A DNA stretch of 53,451 nucleotides, from the NCBI GenBank assembly GCA_023229765.1, contig JALNYO010000023.1, positions 1 to 53,451 of the forward strand. The letters run 5' to 3'. Positions 43,189 through 52,432 of the stretch are shown here, piece by piece. A program made the position numbers and the translations under genes. Numbering within the stretch: position 1 is the stretch's first letter; each line of letters opens with the position of its first letter. This stretch comes from Syntrophales bacterium. GTDB lineage: Bacteria > Desulfobacterota > Syntrophia > Syntrophales > UBA5619. The notes under the pieces were generated by a model. The model saw only the letters and a list, made by a program, of their open reading frames with translations, was not told where the DNA came from and made no database searches.

Positions 43189-44031
43189 CTATCCTCCGTA
43201 GCTGTGCAAACCCGAGAGAATCAGGTTGACTCCGAGGTAACAAAAGACCGTAGCCAGAAAACCCACGATCGAAAGGATCGCAGCTTTTTTCCCTTTCCAT
43301 CCACGGGTAATCCTGGCGTGGAGGTAGGCGGCGTAGATCAGCCAGACAATCAGCGACCATGTTTCCTTGGGATCCCAGCTCCAGTATGTTCCCCACGCCA
43401 CATTCGCCCAGAAGGCGCCGGTAATGATGCCGATCGTTAACAGGGGAAAACCAATGGCTATTGTTTTATAGCCTACTTCATCAAGCAGGTCGGAAGCGGG
43501 CAGATGAGCGAGAAACGCCCCTTCACTTTTGGAGGTGCGGTTTTCTGCCTTAACCTTGAACAGGTAGAGGAAGCTGACGCCGAAGGAAACGGCAAAGGCG
43601 GCATAACCCACAAAACATGTAACCACGTGGGCAATGAGCCAGTTGCTCTGTAAAGCAGGGACAAGGGGCTGTATCTCATTGGGATTAAGCGAAGCATAAG
43701 CCATAATGATAAACGGGAAAGGAGTTACAAAGGCTCCCGCCGTCTTGATCCCGAATTTTCTCTCCACGATCAGGTAGGTAACAGCAATGGTCAGGGCGAA
43801 AAACACCAGTGATTCATAAAGATTGGTAAGCGGCGCCCGGCCGATGCCAATCTGGTATGATTCATACCACCGGAGCAATATCGCTGCCGTCTCTATAATA
43901 ACTCCGCCAAGCAGCGCCCCGGTGCATACCTTGCCCAGCATCTCCGATCTGAACGCCAGATAAGAGACATAAAGAACCATGGCGAAGAAATATACAAAAA
44001 TAGATATGCCAAACAGCAGTGAATTAGTCAT
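43189..44031 (-). CDS. System II cytochrome c biogenesis protein CcsA/CcsB (ResC)
   Basis: A 280-residue protein with about eight helices and the haem-handling tryptophan-rich signature WGTYWSWDPKETWSL (about 220-236), with conserved His around helices. Together with ResB it exports haem and joins it to CXXCH sites of apocytochromes. It starts right after the ResB stop, with AGGAGG inside the ResB end as ribosome site. It is required for the many c-type cytochromes encoded here. Confidence 0.92.
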   Translation of the reverse strand: MTNSLLFGISIFVYFFAMVLYVSYLAFRSEMLGKVCTGALLGGVIIETAAILLRWYESYQIGIGRAPLTNLYESLVFFALTIAVTYLIVERKFGIKTAGAFVTPFPFIIMAYASLNPNEIQPLVPALQSNWLIAHVVTCFVGYAAFAVSFGVSFLYLFKVKAENRTSKSEGAFLAHLPASDLLDEVGYKTIAIGFPLLTIGIITGAFWANVAWGTYWSWDPKETWSLIVWLIYAAYLHARITRGWKGKKAAILSIVGFLATVFCYLGVNLILSGLHSYGG

Positions 44032-45411
44032 TTAGGAAACCTCCTGTAAACGCTTGGCGAGCCGCTTCAGTTCGCTTGCAAAAGCGTGTTTATTCTTGTT
44101 CGCCGTTCCGCCGGCGGTAAGCTCCGTCTTGCCCTTCTCGTCACTTCTTATCCTGATCCAGAGCTTCTTGTGCGACACGAAAAAGGCCAACATGATGCCG
44201 ACCACCAGCATGATCGATCCCAGCCACACCAACCAGACGCCGGGATCTTTGGCAACCTGCAGCCCTGTGTATTTTTTCATATTGAAGCCCTTTACCACAA
44301 AGCTATAAGTGCCGTCGTGATTCACCCCGGGTTGGCCGGGGGTAATCCATATCCCCTCGGGCGGGGCGGCGGGGCTGTAGATGTTAAGGCCGATTGCCGG
44401 CCCTCCTTCGGAACCGTCGGGCAAATGAAAATGCTCCTGGTAATCTGCAACTTCGATGGTAAGGTTTGCGCCGGGAACAGCCGTTTCCTTGCGAAAGGGG
44501 GTAAATGCACTGCCCAAAAGAACGCCGTTCTTATCCATGACATCGAAGGTAATGTCGGGGAAACCGCCATAACTGGACTGGTAGAAGGTGATTCCCTGAT
44601 AGGTCAGCGGATCGTTGACGCGGATGGTTTTTCTGATCACTTCCTTACCGTCCTGAATGACGGAAAGATCGCTCCGGTAATCCTTGGGCATGCCGTTGGG
44701 GTAAAAATCGACATTGAAGGAATTGCAGCGTACGGAGAAATTCAGGGTCTTGACTTCGTTTTTCCCGGCGGAAATGGCGGAGATCGTTTCCCCTTCGTAA
44801 ACGTTCACATAGCCTTTGAACCCAAAAAGCGATCCGGTTATGGCACCCGCAAAGATAACCAAAATACTCAGGTGGGTAAGTAAGAAAGAAAGCCGGCTGT
44901 ACTTGCCCGTCTCGAAAAATAAATGACGGGTATTTTCCACCTCGGTCACCAAGGGATGGACGGAGAAATCTTTACCAGCCAGGGCTATCGCCTGTTTTTC
45001 GACTTCCTCAGCGGGAAGGTTATATTTTATCTTCGTCAGATCGGCAGTCAGTTCCGCTTCGAGTTTGTCATCGAGAACGACGTTTTTCTTTTTCATCCCT
45101 CTGATGATGGCGGGATAGCGATCCATCGTGCAGGCGATGATGTTTAGCGCTAGCAGAGCCAGACAGGAAATGAACCACCAACTGTGGTACATATCCAGGA
45201 AGCCGAGCTTCCCGAAAAGCTCAACCGTCCCCGGGCTCAGGTAACTGTAATACTCCTGCGGCAGTTTGTTCTGTTCAATGACGGTGCCCAAAACTGAAAC
45301 AATGGAAAGTATCAGCAAAAGAACAATAACCAGTTTGAGCGAAGTAAAAATATTCCAGATCCGGTCAACTATGTCCGGCCCTTTCTTTGGCTTTTTAATC
45401 TCTTCCGACAT
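44032..45411 (-). CDS. resB: System II cytochrome c biogenesis protein ResB/Ccs1
   Basis: About 459 residues. Three transmembrane helices near the N-terminus (LKLVIVLLLILSIVSVLGT, WWFISCLALLALNIIAC, and around 170-190), a large periplasmic domain, and a C-terminal helix (WLVWLGSIMLVVGIMLAFF) before a basic cytoplasmic tail: the ResB layout. Start at 45409-45411 (MSEEIKKPKKG) with AGGAG seven bases upstream is preferred over a start seven codons earlier. Forms the haem lyase with the next gene. Confidence 0.9.
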   Translation of the reverse strand: MSEEIKKPKKGPDIVDRIWNIFTSLKLVIVLLLILSIVSVLGTVIEQNKLPQEYYSYLSPGTVELFGKLGFLDMYHSWWFISCLALLALNIIACTMDRYPAIIRGMKKKNVVLDDKLEAELTADLTKIKYNLPAEEVEKQAIALAGKDFSVHPLVTEVENTRHLFFETGKYSRLSFLLTHLSILVIFAGAITGSLFGFKGYVNVYEGETISAISAGKNEVKTLNFSVRCNSFNVDFYPNGMPKDYRSDLSVIQDGKEVIRKTIRVNDPLTYQGITFYQSSYGGFPDITFDVMDKNGVLLGSAFTPFRKETAVPGANLTIEVADYQEHFHLPDGSEGGPAIGLNIYSPAAPPEGIWITPGQPGVNHDGTYSFVVKGFNMKKYTGLQVAKDPGVWLVWLGSIMLVVGIMLAFFVSHKKLWIRIRSDEKGKTELTAGGTANKNKHAFASELKRLAKRLQEVS

Positions 45412-45520
45412 GATAATCTCCTTGCATGTCAAGTATCTGCAAAATCATGATTACTTATATATAAAACAAGCATCTTCAACGAAATAATGGCCAAAAAACG
45501 CCGCGAATAGCGAAAAGTAA

Positions 45521-45558
45521 AAGCCCCCGGCACGAAACCGAAAACCATGCGGGGGCTT
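45521..45558 (-). terminator. Terminator-like hairpin after the c7-type cytochrome gene
   Basis: AAGCCCCCG (45521-45529) pairs with CGGGGGCTT (45550-45558) around a 20-base loop. On the minus strand it is followed by TTACTTTT, as expected for the end of the c7 transcript, about 94 bp past the stop. Confidence 0.6.
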
Positions 45559-45651
45559 CAATATTATCAGACGCGTCAGGCAACCGTGTAGCCAGCCTTC
45601 AATAACAAGGTAAAAAGGCAAACGCCGATCGCTTCCGTTCGTTCCCTAAGA

Positions 45652-45963
45652 TTATTTCTTATGACACTTTGCGCACTCTGTGGTGCCGAAGGCCTTCTTC
45701 CCGTCGTGGCAGGTTCCGCAATTCTTGCCCGCCTTCATATCGGCCATGGTGATAGAACCGGCGGTCGTTTTCATCTTAAACACCGCGGTATGGCAAGATT
45801 TACAATTCAATTTCTTGTCCGCATGCGTTTTCCCGTCGAAGACCACCTTGCCTGAGCCCTTGCCTTCATATTCCACTTTTTTACCGGGACCAACAGCCAG
45901 AGAAACACTCGCAAGACTCAAGACAAACCCAGCGATAACTGCAAAAACCAAAAACCTTTTCAT
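45652..45963 (-). CDS. Small periplasmic three-haem c7-type cytochrome
   Basis: About 103 residues: cleavable signal (KRFLVFAVIAGFVLSLASVSLA) and three CXXCH motifs (CKSCH, CGTCH, CAKCH) with VVFDGKTHADKK before the first, the triheme c7/PpcA-type pattern. Start at 45961-45963 has GGGAGG five bases upstream; a start 37 codons earlier lacks this and would bury the signal peptide. PpcA-like cytochromes shuttle electrons across the periplasm, so it is a possible acceptor for the inner-membrane complexes encoded nearby. Confidence 0.88.
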   Translation of the reverse strand: MKRFLVFAVIAGFVLSLASVSLAVGPGKKVEYEGKGSGKVVFDGKTHADKKLNCKSCHTAVFKMKTTAGSITMADMKAGKNCGTCHDGKKAFGTTECAKCHKK

Positions 45964-46350
45964 AAATACCTCCCTATAAAATTTATAATTCACCCCTGTG
46001 CCAAAAACCGCCACTCCAATGGGCGCGTTATATACGCGATCAGGAAGCTTAATGTCAAGATAATTTTCACTCAAATTGCCTCAACGAAAAGCTGTTCATG
46101 TCGCGCGGATTTCTACAAATCTCTGTAAATAAATTTACTTTTAAAATATTTTGAAAAATTGGTTGACTTTTAAAAACGCGGGGTACAGTATCCCGAAACA
46201 AAGAACAAACAAATTAGAGACTCCGGATAAGGAGCCGACTTAGGTTATTTGTACGTTTATCTACTTAACATTATGATAAATATTCGCAATAAATAAATGT
46301 TTATTATCTCGCTGCAGACCCTGCGAATAATAATAACGAGGTCATAGTTT
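45964..46350. other. Divergent intergenic region (c7 cytochrome / GntR regulator)
   Basis: 387 bp, strongly AT-rich and with no gene seen. Contains the start region of the c7 gene and, towards the regulator, a TTGACT hexamer (46163-46168) without a good -10, and the inverted repeats listed separately. Confidence 0.6.
46281..46329. promoter_or_regulatory. Inverted repeat upstream of the GntR gene, candidate autoregulatory operator
   Basis: TATTCGCA (46281-46288) and TGCGAATA (46322-46329) are a perfect inverted repeat ending 21 bp before the regulator ATG, with a nested AATAAA/TTTATT pair. FCD-type regulators often bind such sites near their own gene. Binding is not shown. Confidence 0.35.
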
Positions 46351-47031
46351 ATGGAGAAGCTTCTGATAAATAAAGACATCACCATTCGTAAAAAGGTTTA
46401 CAGCTATATCCGTGAACAGATTTTAAGCGGCGCCATCCCCCCCAACAAACGCCTCATTGAAACAAAAATTGCCGAACAAATCGGAACTTCAAGAACCCCT
46501 GTGCGGGAAGCTCTTCACAGCCTTGAGCTGGAAAAACTTATTAAATCCATCCCCAGCGTAGGTTACGTGGTTAATCCGATCAGCGAGGAAGACGTAGCTC
46601 AAATATGCGAGATTAGAACGTTAATTGAAGGTTTGGCGGCCCGTTGGGCCATGGCAAAAGCCCATAAAGAACTGATTCTGGAGCTGTCAAAAAATTTAGC
46701 TGCCGCGGAAAAAGAGGTTGAGCAGGGAAACATCAAGACATTCGTCGAACTGGATGGGCAGTTTCATGAAATTATAGCCAAATTGAGTGGCAGTGAGCGT
46801 TTACTTGAATTGGCCCAGACATTGAGGGGCCACATGCTTAGATACCGGGCAAATAGTATAACAAAAAAGGAAGTCGCCGTAAGGGCCATTGCCGGCCATA
46901 AAATGATATTTGCGGCCATTGAAGCAGGCGACCCGCAAAAGGCAAATGCTGCCATTCGCTCCCACCTCGAACAATCAGCAATAGATACCAAGCTCTACGC
47001 CTTCCAAAAAAGCGATGATGATAAAAAATAA
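46351..47031 (+). CDS. GntR-family (FCD subfamily) transcriptional regulator
   Basis: A 226-residue regulator: N-terminal winged helix (VYSYIREQILSGAIPPNKRL, then EIAEQIGTSRTPVREAL-type recognition helix) and C-terminal all-helical FCD domain (about 85-215) with conserved Asp/His positions (VELDGQFHEII, IAGHKMIF) that bind a metal and organic acid in this family. It stands 33 bp before the oxidoreductase genes in the same direction and probably controls them in response to a carboxylate or acyl-CoA. GAGG lies nine bases before the ATG. Confidence 0.92.
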   Translation: MEKLLINKDITIRKKVYSYIREQILSGAIPPNKRLIETKIAEQIGTSRTPVREALHSLELEKLIKSIPSVGYVVNPISEEDVAQICEIRTLIEGLAARWAMAKAHKELILELSKNLAAAEKEVEQGNIKTFVELDGQFHEIIAKLSGSERLLELAQTLRGHMLRYRANSITKKEVAVRAIAGHKMIFAAIEAGDPQKANAAIRSHLEQSAIDTKLYAFQKSDDDKK

Positions 47032-47064
47032 TGTTTGGCGCTAAAGAAATGAGGGAAGCAGACG

Positions 47065-47607
47065 ATGATAGAAATCAAATTTTATGGCAGGGGTGGACAG
47101 GGCGCGGTAATCGCATCGCAGATCCTGGCAAAGGTTTTTTTTCTTATGGGCAAGTACCCGCAATGCTTTTCCGTCTTTGGCGGGGAGAGGCGCGGCGCCC
47201 CTGTAGCGAGTTTTTTACGGGTAGATGATAAAAAAATCCTCCTTAAATGCGAAATTCGCCGTCCCGACGAGCTCGTTTACATGGCGCCGGACCTGGTTGA
47301 CGAAAAAGAGGTTGAGGCAACACTGAAGCCGGGCGGGTTAATTCTCATCAACAATGCTCTTACAGATAATGAATTTAGCAACTTGAAAAAATTTCGCCTT
47401 GCCTTGGTTGACGCCCTCTCAATCTCCGAGAGCCTGGGCATGGGCGCTATGATCAACACTGCCATCTTAGGCGCATACGCCAAGGCCAGCGGCGCCGTGC
47501 CAATGGATTATCTGGAAAGAGCGATCAGAGAAACGGTACCCGCAAAGATTGAAGCGAATGTCGCCGCCGCAAAAAAGGCATACGAATTGACAAGATTTGT
47601 ATCTTAA
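47065..47607 (+). CDS. 2-oxoacid:acceptor oxidoreductase, gamma subunit
   Basis: A 180-residue protein with GRGGQGAVIASQILAK (about 8-23) and SVFGGERRGAPVASFLR, the gamma domain of pyruvate:ferredoxin-type oxidoreductases, which helps bind coenzyme A or closes the active site. First of four genes (gamma, fused flavoprotein/ferredoxin, alpha, beta). Ribosome site GAGGGAAG upstream. Substrate not determined by this subunit. Confidence 0.92.
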   Translation: MIEIKFYGRGGQGAVIASQILAKVFFLMGKYPQCFSVFGGERRGAPVASFLRVDDKKILLKCEIRRPDELVYMAPDLVDEKEVEATLKPGGLILINNALTDNEFSNLKKFRLALVDALSISESLGMGAMINTAILGAYAKASGAVPMDYLERAIRETVPAKIEANVAAAKKAYELTRFVS

Positions 47608-47633
47608 TAATATAAATATTAAGGAGTTGGGTA

Positions 47634-49388
47634 ATGAATCACTACGGCATAACCATTGAGGACTTAAAGCCGATATCCCCTTTCTCGCAAGGGTCAACGG
47701 AGTGTTTTTTAACAGGGCTATGGAGCAGCAAAAAACCCTTTTACGTGGAAAAGACCTCGCCCTGCCGCCAGGCGTGCCCGATAGGAAACGATATTGCAAA
47801 AGCCTTTTATCATGCCTCAAAAGGCGAATACGACAAGTCCCTGAGAATTTTTCGTCAGGACAATCCCCTGCCCGGCGTCTGCGGAAGGGTTTGCTATCAT
47901 CCCTGTGAGCTGGCCTGCAACCGGAAGGATTTTGATGAAGCAATTAACATTCGCGGTTTTGAAAGGTTTTTGTCCGATCACGGCAAGGTTGTTGCAGAAG
48001 GGGATGCATCAATTCAGAAAAGAACAGAAAGGGTCGCCGTTATCGGCTCAGGCCCTGCAGGTTTGAGTGCCGCCTATCATCTGGCCAGGTTAGGTTTTTC
48101 TGTTACTGTTTTTGAGGCCCTGCCTGAGCCGGGGGGAATGCTTAGATACGGCATTCCCGAATACCGTCTTCCCAAAAGAATCCTCCAAAAGGAAATCGGC
48201 TATATTGAAAAGCGGGGAGTGACAATAAAGACCGGAATCCGGGTGGGCGATAACCTGTCCCTCGCTCAACTCAAGAACGATTATCAGGCGCTCTTCATTG
48301 CCGCAGGCGCTCATGGCGGCATGCGGCTGGGAATCGAAGGGGAGAACCTTCCCGGCGTTATGGAAGGCATAAGGTTCCTCAGAAATATCGGGCTGGGTGA
48401 AAAGGTAAAGGTAGGCAAAAACGTGGCAGTGATTGGCGGTGGGAATACCGCCGTTGATTGCGCCAGAACGGCGAGACGCACCGGCGGAAAAAATGTTACG
48501 ATCATCTACCGGCGTTCCCGCGCTGAAATGCCGGCCTTGCCGGAAGACCTTGAATATGTTCAAAATGAAGGCATACAGATCAATTTTCTTGCTGCCCCGA
48601 AGCGTTTGATCGCCGAAAACGGCCGGCTTACCGGGATTGAGTGCCTGAAAATGAAGCTTGGCGCCCCTGATGCCAGCGGGCGGCCGCGGCCGACCCCTAT
48701 CAAGGGCTCTGAATTTATAGTCCCGGTCGATACGGTAATAGCTGCCGTTGGACAGGTGCCAGAAACGGAATTTGTAAAGGAACTGGGCATATCGCTCCAA
48801 AGGGGCATGATTGAAATTTCCCCTGACACCGCGGCTACAAATATTGAAGGCGTCTTTGCGGGCGGCGACAGCGTCGGGGGAAAAGCCTTTGTAGCCGACG
48901 CTATTGCCAGCGGCAAGAAGGGGGCTTTAGCCATTGCCTGTTATCTGGATGGAAAAGATATAAAGAAGGAATTTGCAATCCTTCAGATTGGCGATCAACC
49001 CTCCTTCTCTTTTGCGCAATTGATGAACCCCGAAAATTACAGCGTTGATCTCAAAAAAATAATTCCCTATGACAGGATAAACACCCTCTGCTTCACGCAC
49101 AGCGGCCGGCAGAATAATCCCGAGCCGTTGACGCCGCGAGAAGGGGTAAAAAGTTTTAATGAGGTAACGGGGGGGATTCCTCCGGCTCAGATGTCGGCAG
49201 AAATCGATCGCTGCTTTAAATGCGGGACCTGCACTCAATGCGATCTTTGTTTTCTGCTCTGCCCGGATATTTCCATCATCAAGACCGGGGGAAACGGGTA
49301 TAGCGTGAAGGTGGATTACTGTAAGGGCTGCGGAATTTGCGCTACCAGTTGCCCGCGAAATGTGATTGAAATGGGAGGCGGCAAATGA
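47634..49388 (+). CDS. GltD-like NAD(P)H flavoprotein fused to a 2x[4Fe-4S] ferredoxin domain
   Basis: A 584-residue protein. Residues 40-110 hold an N-terminal Fe-S domain (CRQACPIG, then CGRVCYHPCELAC) as in GltD. FAD motif VIGSGPAGLSAAYHLARLG near 141-159, second nucleotide motif VIGGGNTAVDCARTARR near 265-281, and the FAD-binding FAGGDSVGG near 415. Residues about 525-584 add two ferredoxin sites (CFKCGTCTQCDLCFLLCP and CKGCGICATSCP), the delta subunit of the oxidoreductase. It should pass electrons between the 2-oxoacid enzyme and NAD(P), like the epsilon subunit of phenylglyoxylate:NAD oxidoreductase. AAGGAG lies eight bases before ATG; its end overlaps the alpha gene (ATGA). Confidence 0.88.
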   Translation: MNHYGITIEDLKPISPFSQGSTECFLTGLWSSKKPFYVEKTSPCRQACPIGNDIAKAFYHASKGEYDKSLRIFRQDNPLPGVCGRVCYHPCELACNRKDFDEAINIRGFERFLSDHGKVVAEGDASIQKRTERVAVIGSGPAGLSAAYHLARLGFSVTVFEALPEPGGMLRYGIPEYRLPKRILQKEIGYIEKRGVTIKTGIRVGDNLSLAQLKNDYQALFIAAGAHGGMRLGIEGENLPGVMEGIRFLRNIGLGEKVKVGKNVAVIGGGNTAVDCARTARRTGGKNVTIIYRRSRAEMPALPEDLEYVQNEGIQINFLAAPKRLIAENGRLTGIECLKMKLGAPDASGRPRPTPIKGSEFIVPVDTVIAAVGQVPETEFVKELGISLQRGMIEISPDTAATNIEGVFAGGDSVGGKAFVADAIASGKKGALAIACYLDGKDIKKEFAILQIGDQPSFSFAQLMNPENYSVDLKKIIPYDRINTLCFTHSGRQNNPEPLTPREGVKSFNEVTGGIPPAQMSAEIDRCFKCGTCTQCDLCFLLCPDISIIKTGGNGYSVKVDYCKGCGICATSCPRNVIEMGGGK

Positions 49389-50536
49389 AGATACTTCTAC
49401 AGGGAAATTATGCGGTAGCGGAAGCGGTTCATCTTGCCCGAGTGCAGTTTGTAGCGGCTTATCCCATTACTCCCCAGACCCCGATCTACGAGCGACTCTC
49501 GGACATGGAATTGGAAGGGAGGCTTGCCGGGGTCATGATGCGGACAGAATCTGAGCATTCGGCCATGGCAGCCTGCATCTCGGCTTCATTAACGGGCGTG
49601 CGGACATTCACGGCAACAGCTTCTCAGGGAATCGCCCTGATGCACGAGATGCTTCATTTCGCCTCGGGAAACAGGGTTCCCATCGTGATGTGCAATGTGA
49701 ATCGCGTTATTGCCATCCCCTGGGCCTTCGGCAGCGACCAGTCGGACAGCCTCTCCCAAAGGGATACCGGATGGCTGCAGCTTTATTGCGAGGATGCCCA
49801 GGAGGCGGTTGATACCGTCATTCAGGCCTATAAGATTGCCGAACAGGCGCTCTTTCCCGTTATGGTCTGCATCGACGGTTTTTTTACCTCCCATTTTCTG
49901 GAACCCCTCGAACTTCCGGAGCAGGATGCCGTAGATAGGTTTCTTCCACCATTTTCCATACCAACGCGTCTTGACACAAATAACCCCGCCTTCATTGGAA
50001 ATGTGGTAAGTCCTGAACAGTACATGGTTTTTAGGCAGCGCAGTTTTGAGGATATGGAGAAGACAAAACCGTTGATAAAAGCGGTTGACAGAGAGTACCG
50101 GGAAATTGTGGGCCGGGGATATGATATGGTAGAAGCAGTCAATACGGATGGCGCCGAGATAGTCCTCGCCACGAGCGGCGCCATGACGAGCACGGCGCGC
50201 GTGGCAATCGAATCTCTCCGAGCCAAGGGTTACAAAGCCGGCTTGCTCAAGATGAAAGCTTTCCGGCCCTTTCCGACTCAGGAAGTGCAGGAGATCTTGA
50301 AAAATGTCCCCAAGATAGCCGTCCTTGACCGGAATATCAGCATCGGCAAGGAGGGAATATGGTGCCAGGAGTTGAAAGCGGCACTTTATCCGCTTGCGCA
50401 TCATCCCCTGATAAATGGCTATATTGCCGGCATCTGCGGCGCAGATGTGTCGCCCGACATGATTGAAGATATTGTGATTGATACGCTCAATAAAGAAAAA
50501 GCAAACGATTTGCCTACATGGGTACGGAGGGATTAA
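49385..50536 (+). CDS. 2-oxoacid:acceptor oxidoreductase, alpha subunit
   Basis: A 383-residue subunit with YPITPQTPIYERL near 26-38, the pyrimidine-binding motif of the family, a TPP-domain fold to about 230 and the transketolase-C-like domain II thereafter (VLATSGAMTSTARVAIESL). It forms the active site with the beta subunit. Overlaps the preceding gene by 4 bp. The substrate (pyruvate, branched-chain, aryl) cannot be read from the sequence by eye. Confidence 0.92.
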   Translation: MKILLQGNYAVAEAVHLARVQFVAAYPITPQTPIYERLSDMELEGRLAGVMMRTESEHSAMAACISASLTGVRTFTATASQGIALMHEMLHFASGNRVPIVMCNVNRVIAIPWAFGSDQSDSLSQRDTGWLQLYCEDAQEAVDTVIQAYKIAEQALFPVMVCIDGFFTSHFLEPLELPEQDAVDRFLPPFSIPTRLDTNNPAFIGNVVSPEQYMVFRQRSFEDMEKTKPLIKAVDREYREIVGRGYDMVEAVNTDGAEIVLATSGAMTSTARVAIESLRAKGYKAGLLKMKAFRPFPTQEVQEILKNVPKIAVLDRNISIGKEGIWCQELKAALYPLAHHPLINGYIAGICGADVSPDMIEDIVIDTLNKEKANDLPTWVRRD

Positions 50537-50538
50537 AA

Positions 50539-51414
50539 ATGGTTCCCGAACAGATGGAAAAAGAATACATGCGGACCGGACATATGGGTTGCCCCGGCTG
50601 CGGCGTAGCAACCACAATGCGACTTGCCTTAAAGGTTCTTGGTGAAAAAACGATCGTCGTTATCATCCCGGGATGTCATGCCGTGATAAGTGCAAACTAT
50701 CCCAACAGCGTCCTTACCGTTCCGGCCTTCCATTCGGCCTTTGAGATAGCCGCCCCCACAGCGGCAGGCATAGCCAATGCGTTGAAACTCAGGGGAGATA
50801 ACGATACCACGGTGCTGGCAATAGGAGGCGACGGCGGAACTTTTGATATTGGGCTCCAGTCCCTGTCGGGCGCTGCGGACCGGAACGAAAATTTCATCTA
50901 TCTGTGTCTTGACAACGAGGCGTACATGAACACGGGCATCCAGTCCAGCTCCTCTACGCCTGAGAATGTCTGGACCATGACCACCCCGGGAGGAAGGCGG
51001 GGGAGAAAGAAAAATCTGATGCAAATCATCGCGGCGCACCGTTTGCCCTACGCAGCAACAGCCACGATGGGCAATCCCTTCGATTTGATGGAAAAAATAG
51101 AAAAGGCCAAGGCGGTAAAAGGCACCCGGTTTATCCATGCACTGGCGCCGTGTCCTACCGGCTGGAGAATGGCTGAAGATTTGAGCGCCAAAGCGACTAT
51201 GTTGGCCGTGGAGACAAAAATCTTTCCCCTCTATGAGATCATTGACGGAACCCAGTACCGAATAACCCATGAACCTCAGGGGATACCGGTGAGCGAGTAT
51301 ACGAAAATCCAGGGCCGCTATCGACATTTCAAAGACGAGGAAATTGCATCCTTCCAGCGGCAGGTAGATGCGGATTGGGAAGAGCTTATTGCAAAAACAA
51401 AAATCCGTGCTTAA
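50539..51414 (+). CDS. 2-oxoacid:acceptor oxidoreductase, beta (TPP-binding) subunit
   Basis: About 291 residues. HMGCPGCG near the N-terminus, PGCHAV and ALAPCPTGW supply four cysteines for the proximal [4Fe-4S] cluster, and GGDGGTFDIGLQSL with the later LDNEAYMNTG is the Mg-TPP motif. The ATG at 50539 has GGAGGG seven bases upstream and follows the alpha stop by 2 bp; an in-frame ATG at 50518 lies inside alpha. Last gene of the unit. Confidence 0.93.
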   Translation: MVPEQMEKEYMRTGHMGCPGCGVATTMRLALKVLGEKTIVVIIPGCHAVISANYPNSVLTVPAFHSAFEIAAPTAAGIANALKLRGDNDTTVLAIGGDGGTFDIGLQSLSGAADRNENFIYLCLDNEAYMNTGIQSSSSTPENVWTMTTPGGRRGRKKNLMQIIAAHRLPYAATATMGNPFDLMEKIEKAKAVKGTRFIHALAPCPTGWRMAEDLSAKATMLAVETKIFPLYEIIDGTQYRITHEPQGIPVSEYTKIQGRYRHFKDEEIASFQRQVDADWEELIAKTKIRA

Positions 51415-51459
51415 AAAAACAGCGTCTTGCGATGGAGGACAAAAATTATCTTGATAAAC

Positions 51460-51612
51460 GAGCCAATTGCAAAACTCCCAACGCTGTCATTCCCGCGACG
51501 CTTCTGGGCGGGAAAACGAAGTTTAATGTTCATAATCCAGTTTTTAACTATTTGAAATCATGGATGCCCGACAAAAGCATTCGGGCATGACACGGAGTTT
51601 TGCAATTACCTC
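51460..51612 (-). repeat. 153-bp MITE with terminal inverted repeats (copy C)
   Basis: Same length and ends as copy B, inverted: GAGCCAATTGCAAAAC at the left, GTTTTGCAATTACCTC at the right, flanked by AAAC/AAACG. Its reverse complement equals the 107 visible bases of copy D without a mismatch. It lies 45 bp past the beta-subunit stop and may act as a terminator through its hairpins. Confidence 0.85.
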
Positions 51613-51697
51613 AAACGTAAAAAAGAACCTTTGATTCTGTGCCGAATAGTTTTTGACAAAGGGAACGATCAAAAGAATCACCGGCAACCCTCTGTGC

Positions 51698-52345
51698 CTA
51701 TTTTTTCCCGCCATATAATTCCGCTTTTATCTCTTCCAGGGCGGTTATTACCGGCTTGAGGGATGCCTTTAACGAATCCAATTCCTGGACGGATTTTTCG
51801 GCGACGGGAGTGACAGCTTCAATCCCTTTAGGCGTCAAGTCGTTGGACAGGTACTTCTGAATTTCCTTCAGGTCCGTCAGACAAGCAAGGTACGATAGTT
51901 TTATTCCTGATCCTGCCGTAGGAACCTGATCATACATTTCTGCTAATTTCTTGCGGCGCTCTTCGCTGAGTTCGCGGATACGCGGATTAGTATAAGCGTC
52001 CCCCTGCTTTTCCCACTCTGCAAAATACTTTGTGCTTCGTAATTTCATTTCCTCTATATGTTTGATCACCAGATTGCCCTGACTCTCAAGATTGGCGACA
52101 GCGTCTGAATAGACGCCGAAGGATTTTTTCAGATCGGGTTGCGCTGACTTGATAAGGGAGTCAAGTGCTGTAGCCGTAACATCAATCTGGACACTGATTT
52201 TTTTGATATCGCTATCCACTTCCTCTATGGATTTGGAGGTTTTAACGGAGCGATCCATGCCGGTAGTTGCACACCCGTTCAGGAAAACGGCCGTGCCGAG
52301 TAGAAGCATGGTGAAAAATGCAAGGGAGCGATTTTCGCGTTTCAT
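51698..52345 (-). CDS. DUF2959-like lipoprotein
   Basis: A 215-residue protein with a lipoprotein signal (LLLGTAVFLNGC, lipid Cys near 25) and an all-helical, heptad-rich body. The pattern of SVKTSKSIEEVDSDI and the C-terminal VQELDSLKASLKPVITALEEIKAEL fits DUF2959, whose function is unknown. AGGAG precedes the ATG. One of three small envelope genes, all on the minus strand, between the inverted MITE copies C and D. Confidence 0.75.
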   Translation of the reverse strand: MKRENRSLAFFTMLLLGTAVFLNGCATTGMDRSVKTSKSIEEVDSDIKKISVQIDVTATALDSLIKSAQPDLKKSFGVYSDAVANLESQGNLVIKHIEEMKLRSTKYFAEWEKQGDAYTNPRIRELSEERRKKLAEMYDQVPTAGSGIKLSYLACLTDLKEIQKYLSNDLTPKGIEAVTPVAEKSVQELDSLKASLKPVITALEEIKAELYGGKK

Positions 52346-52432
52346 GATATTCTCCTTTTGATACTCATTAGTTGATATTGTGTTAATGGCTGCTCGATTC
52401 TAAACCCGCGCCGCCGCAACGAAGCAATCCCC

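Noticed and set aside
46163..46191. Sigma70 promoter (TTGACT) for the GntR gene
   Set aside because: Neither a 15-bp nor a 17-bp spacing gives a convincing -10, so it was not listed as a promoter.
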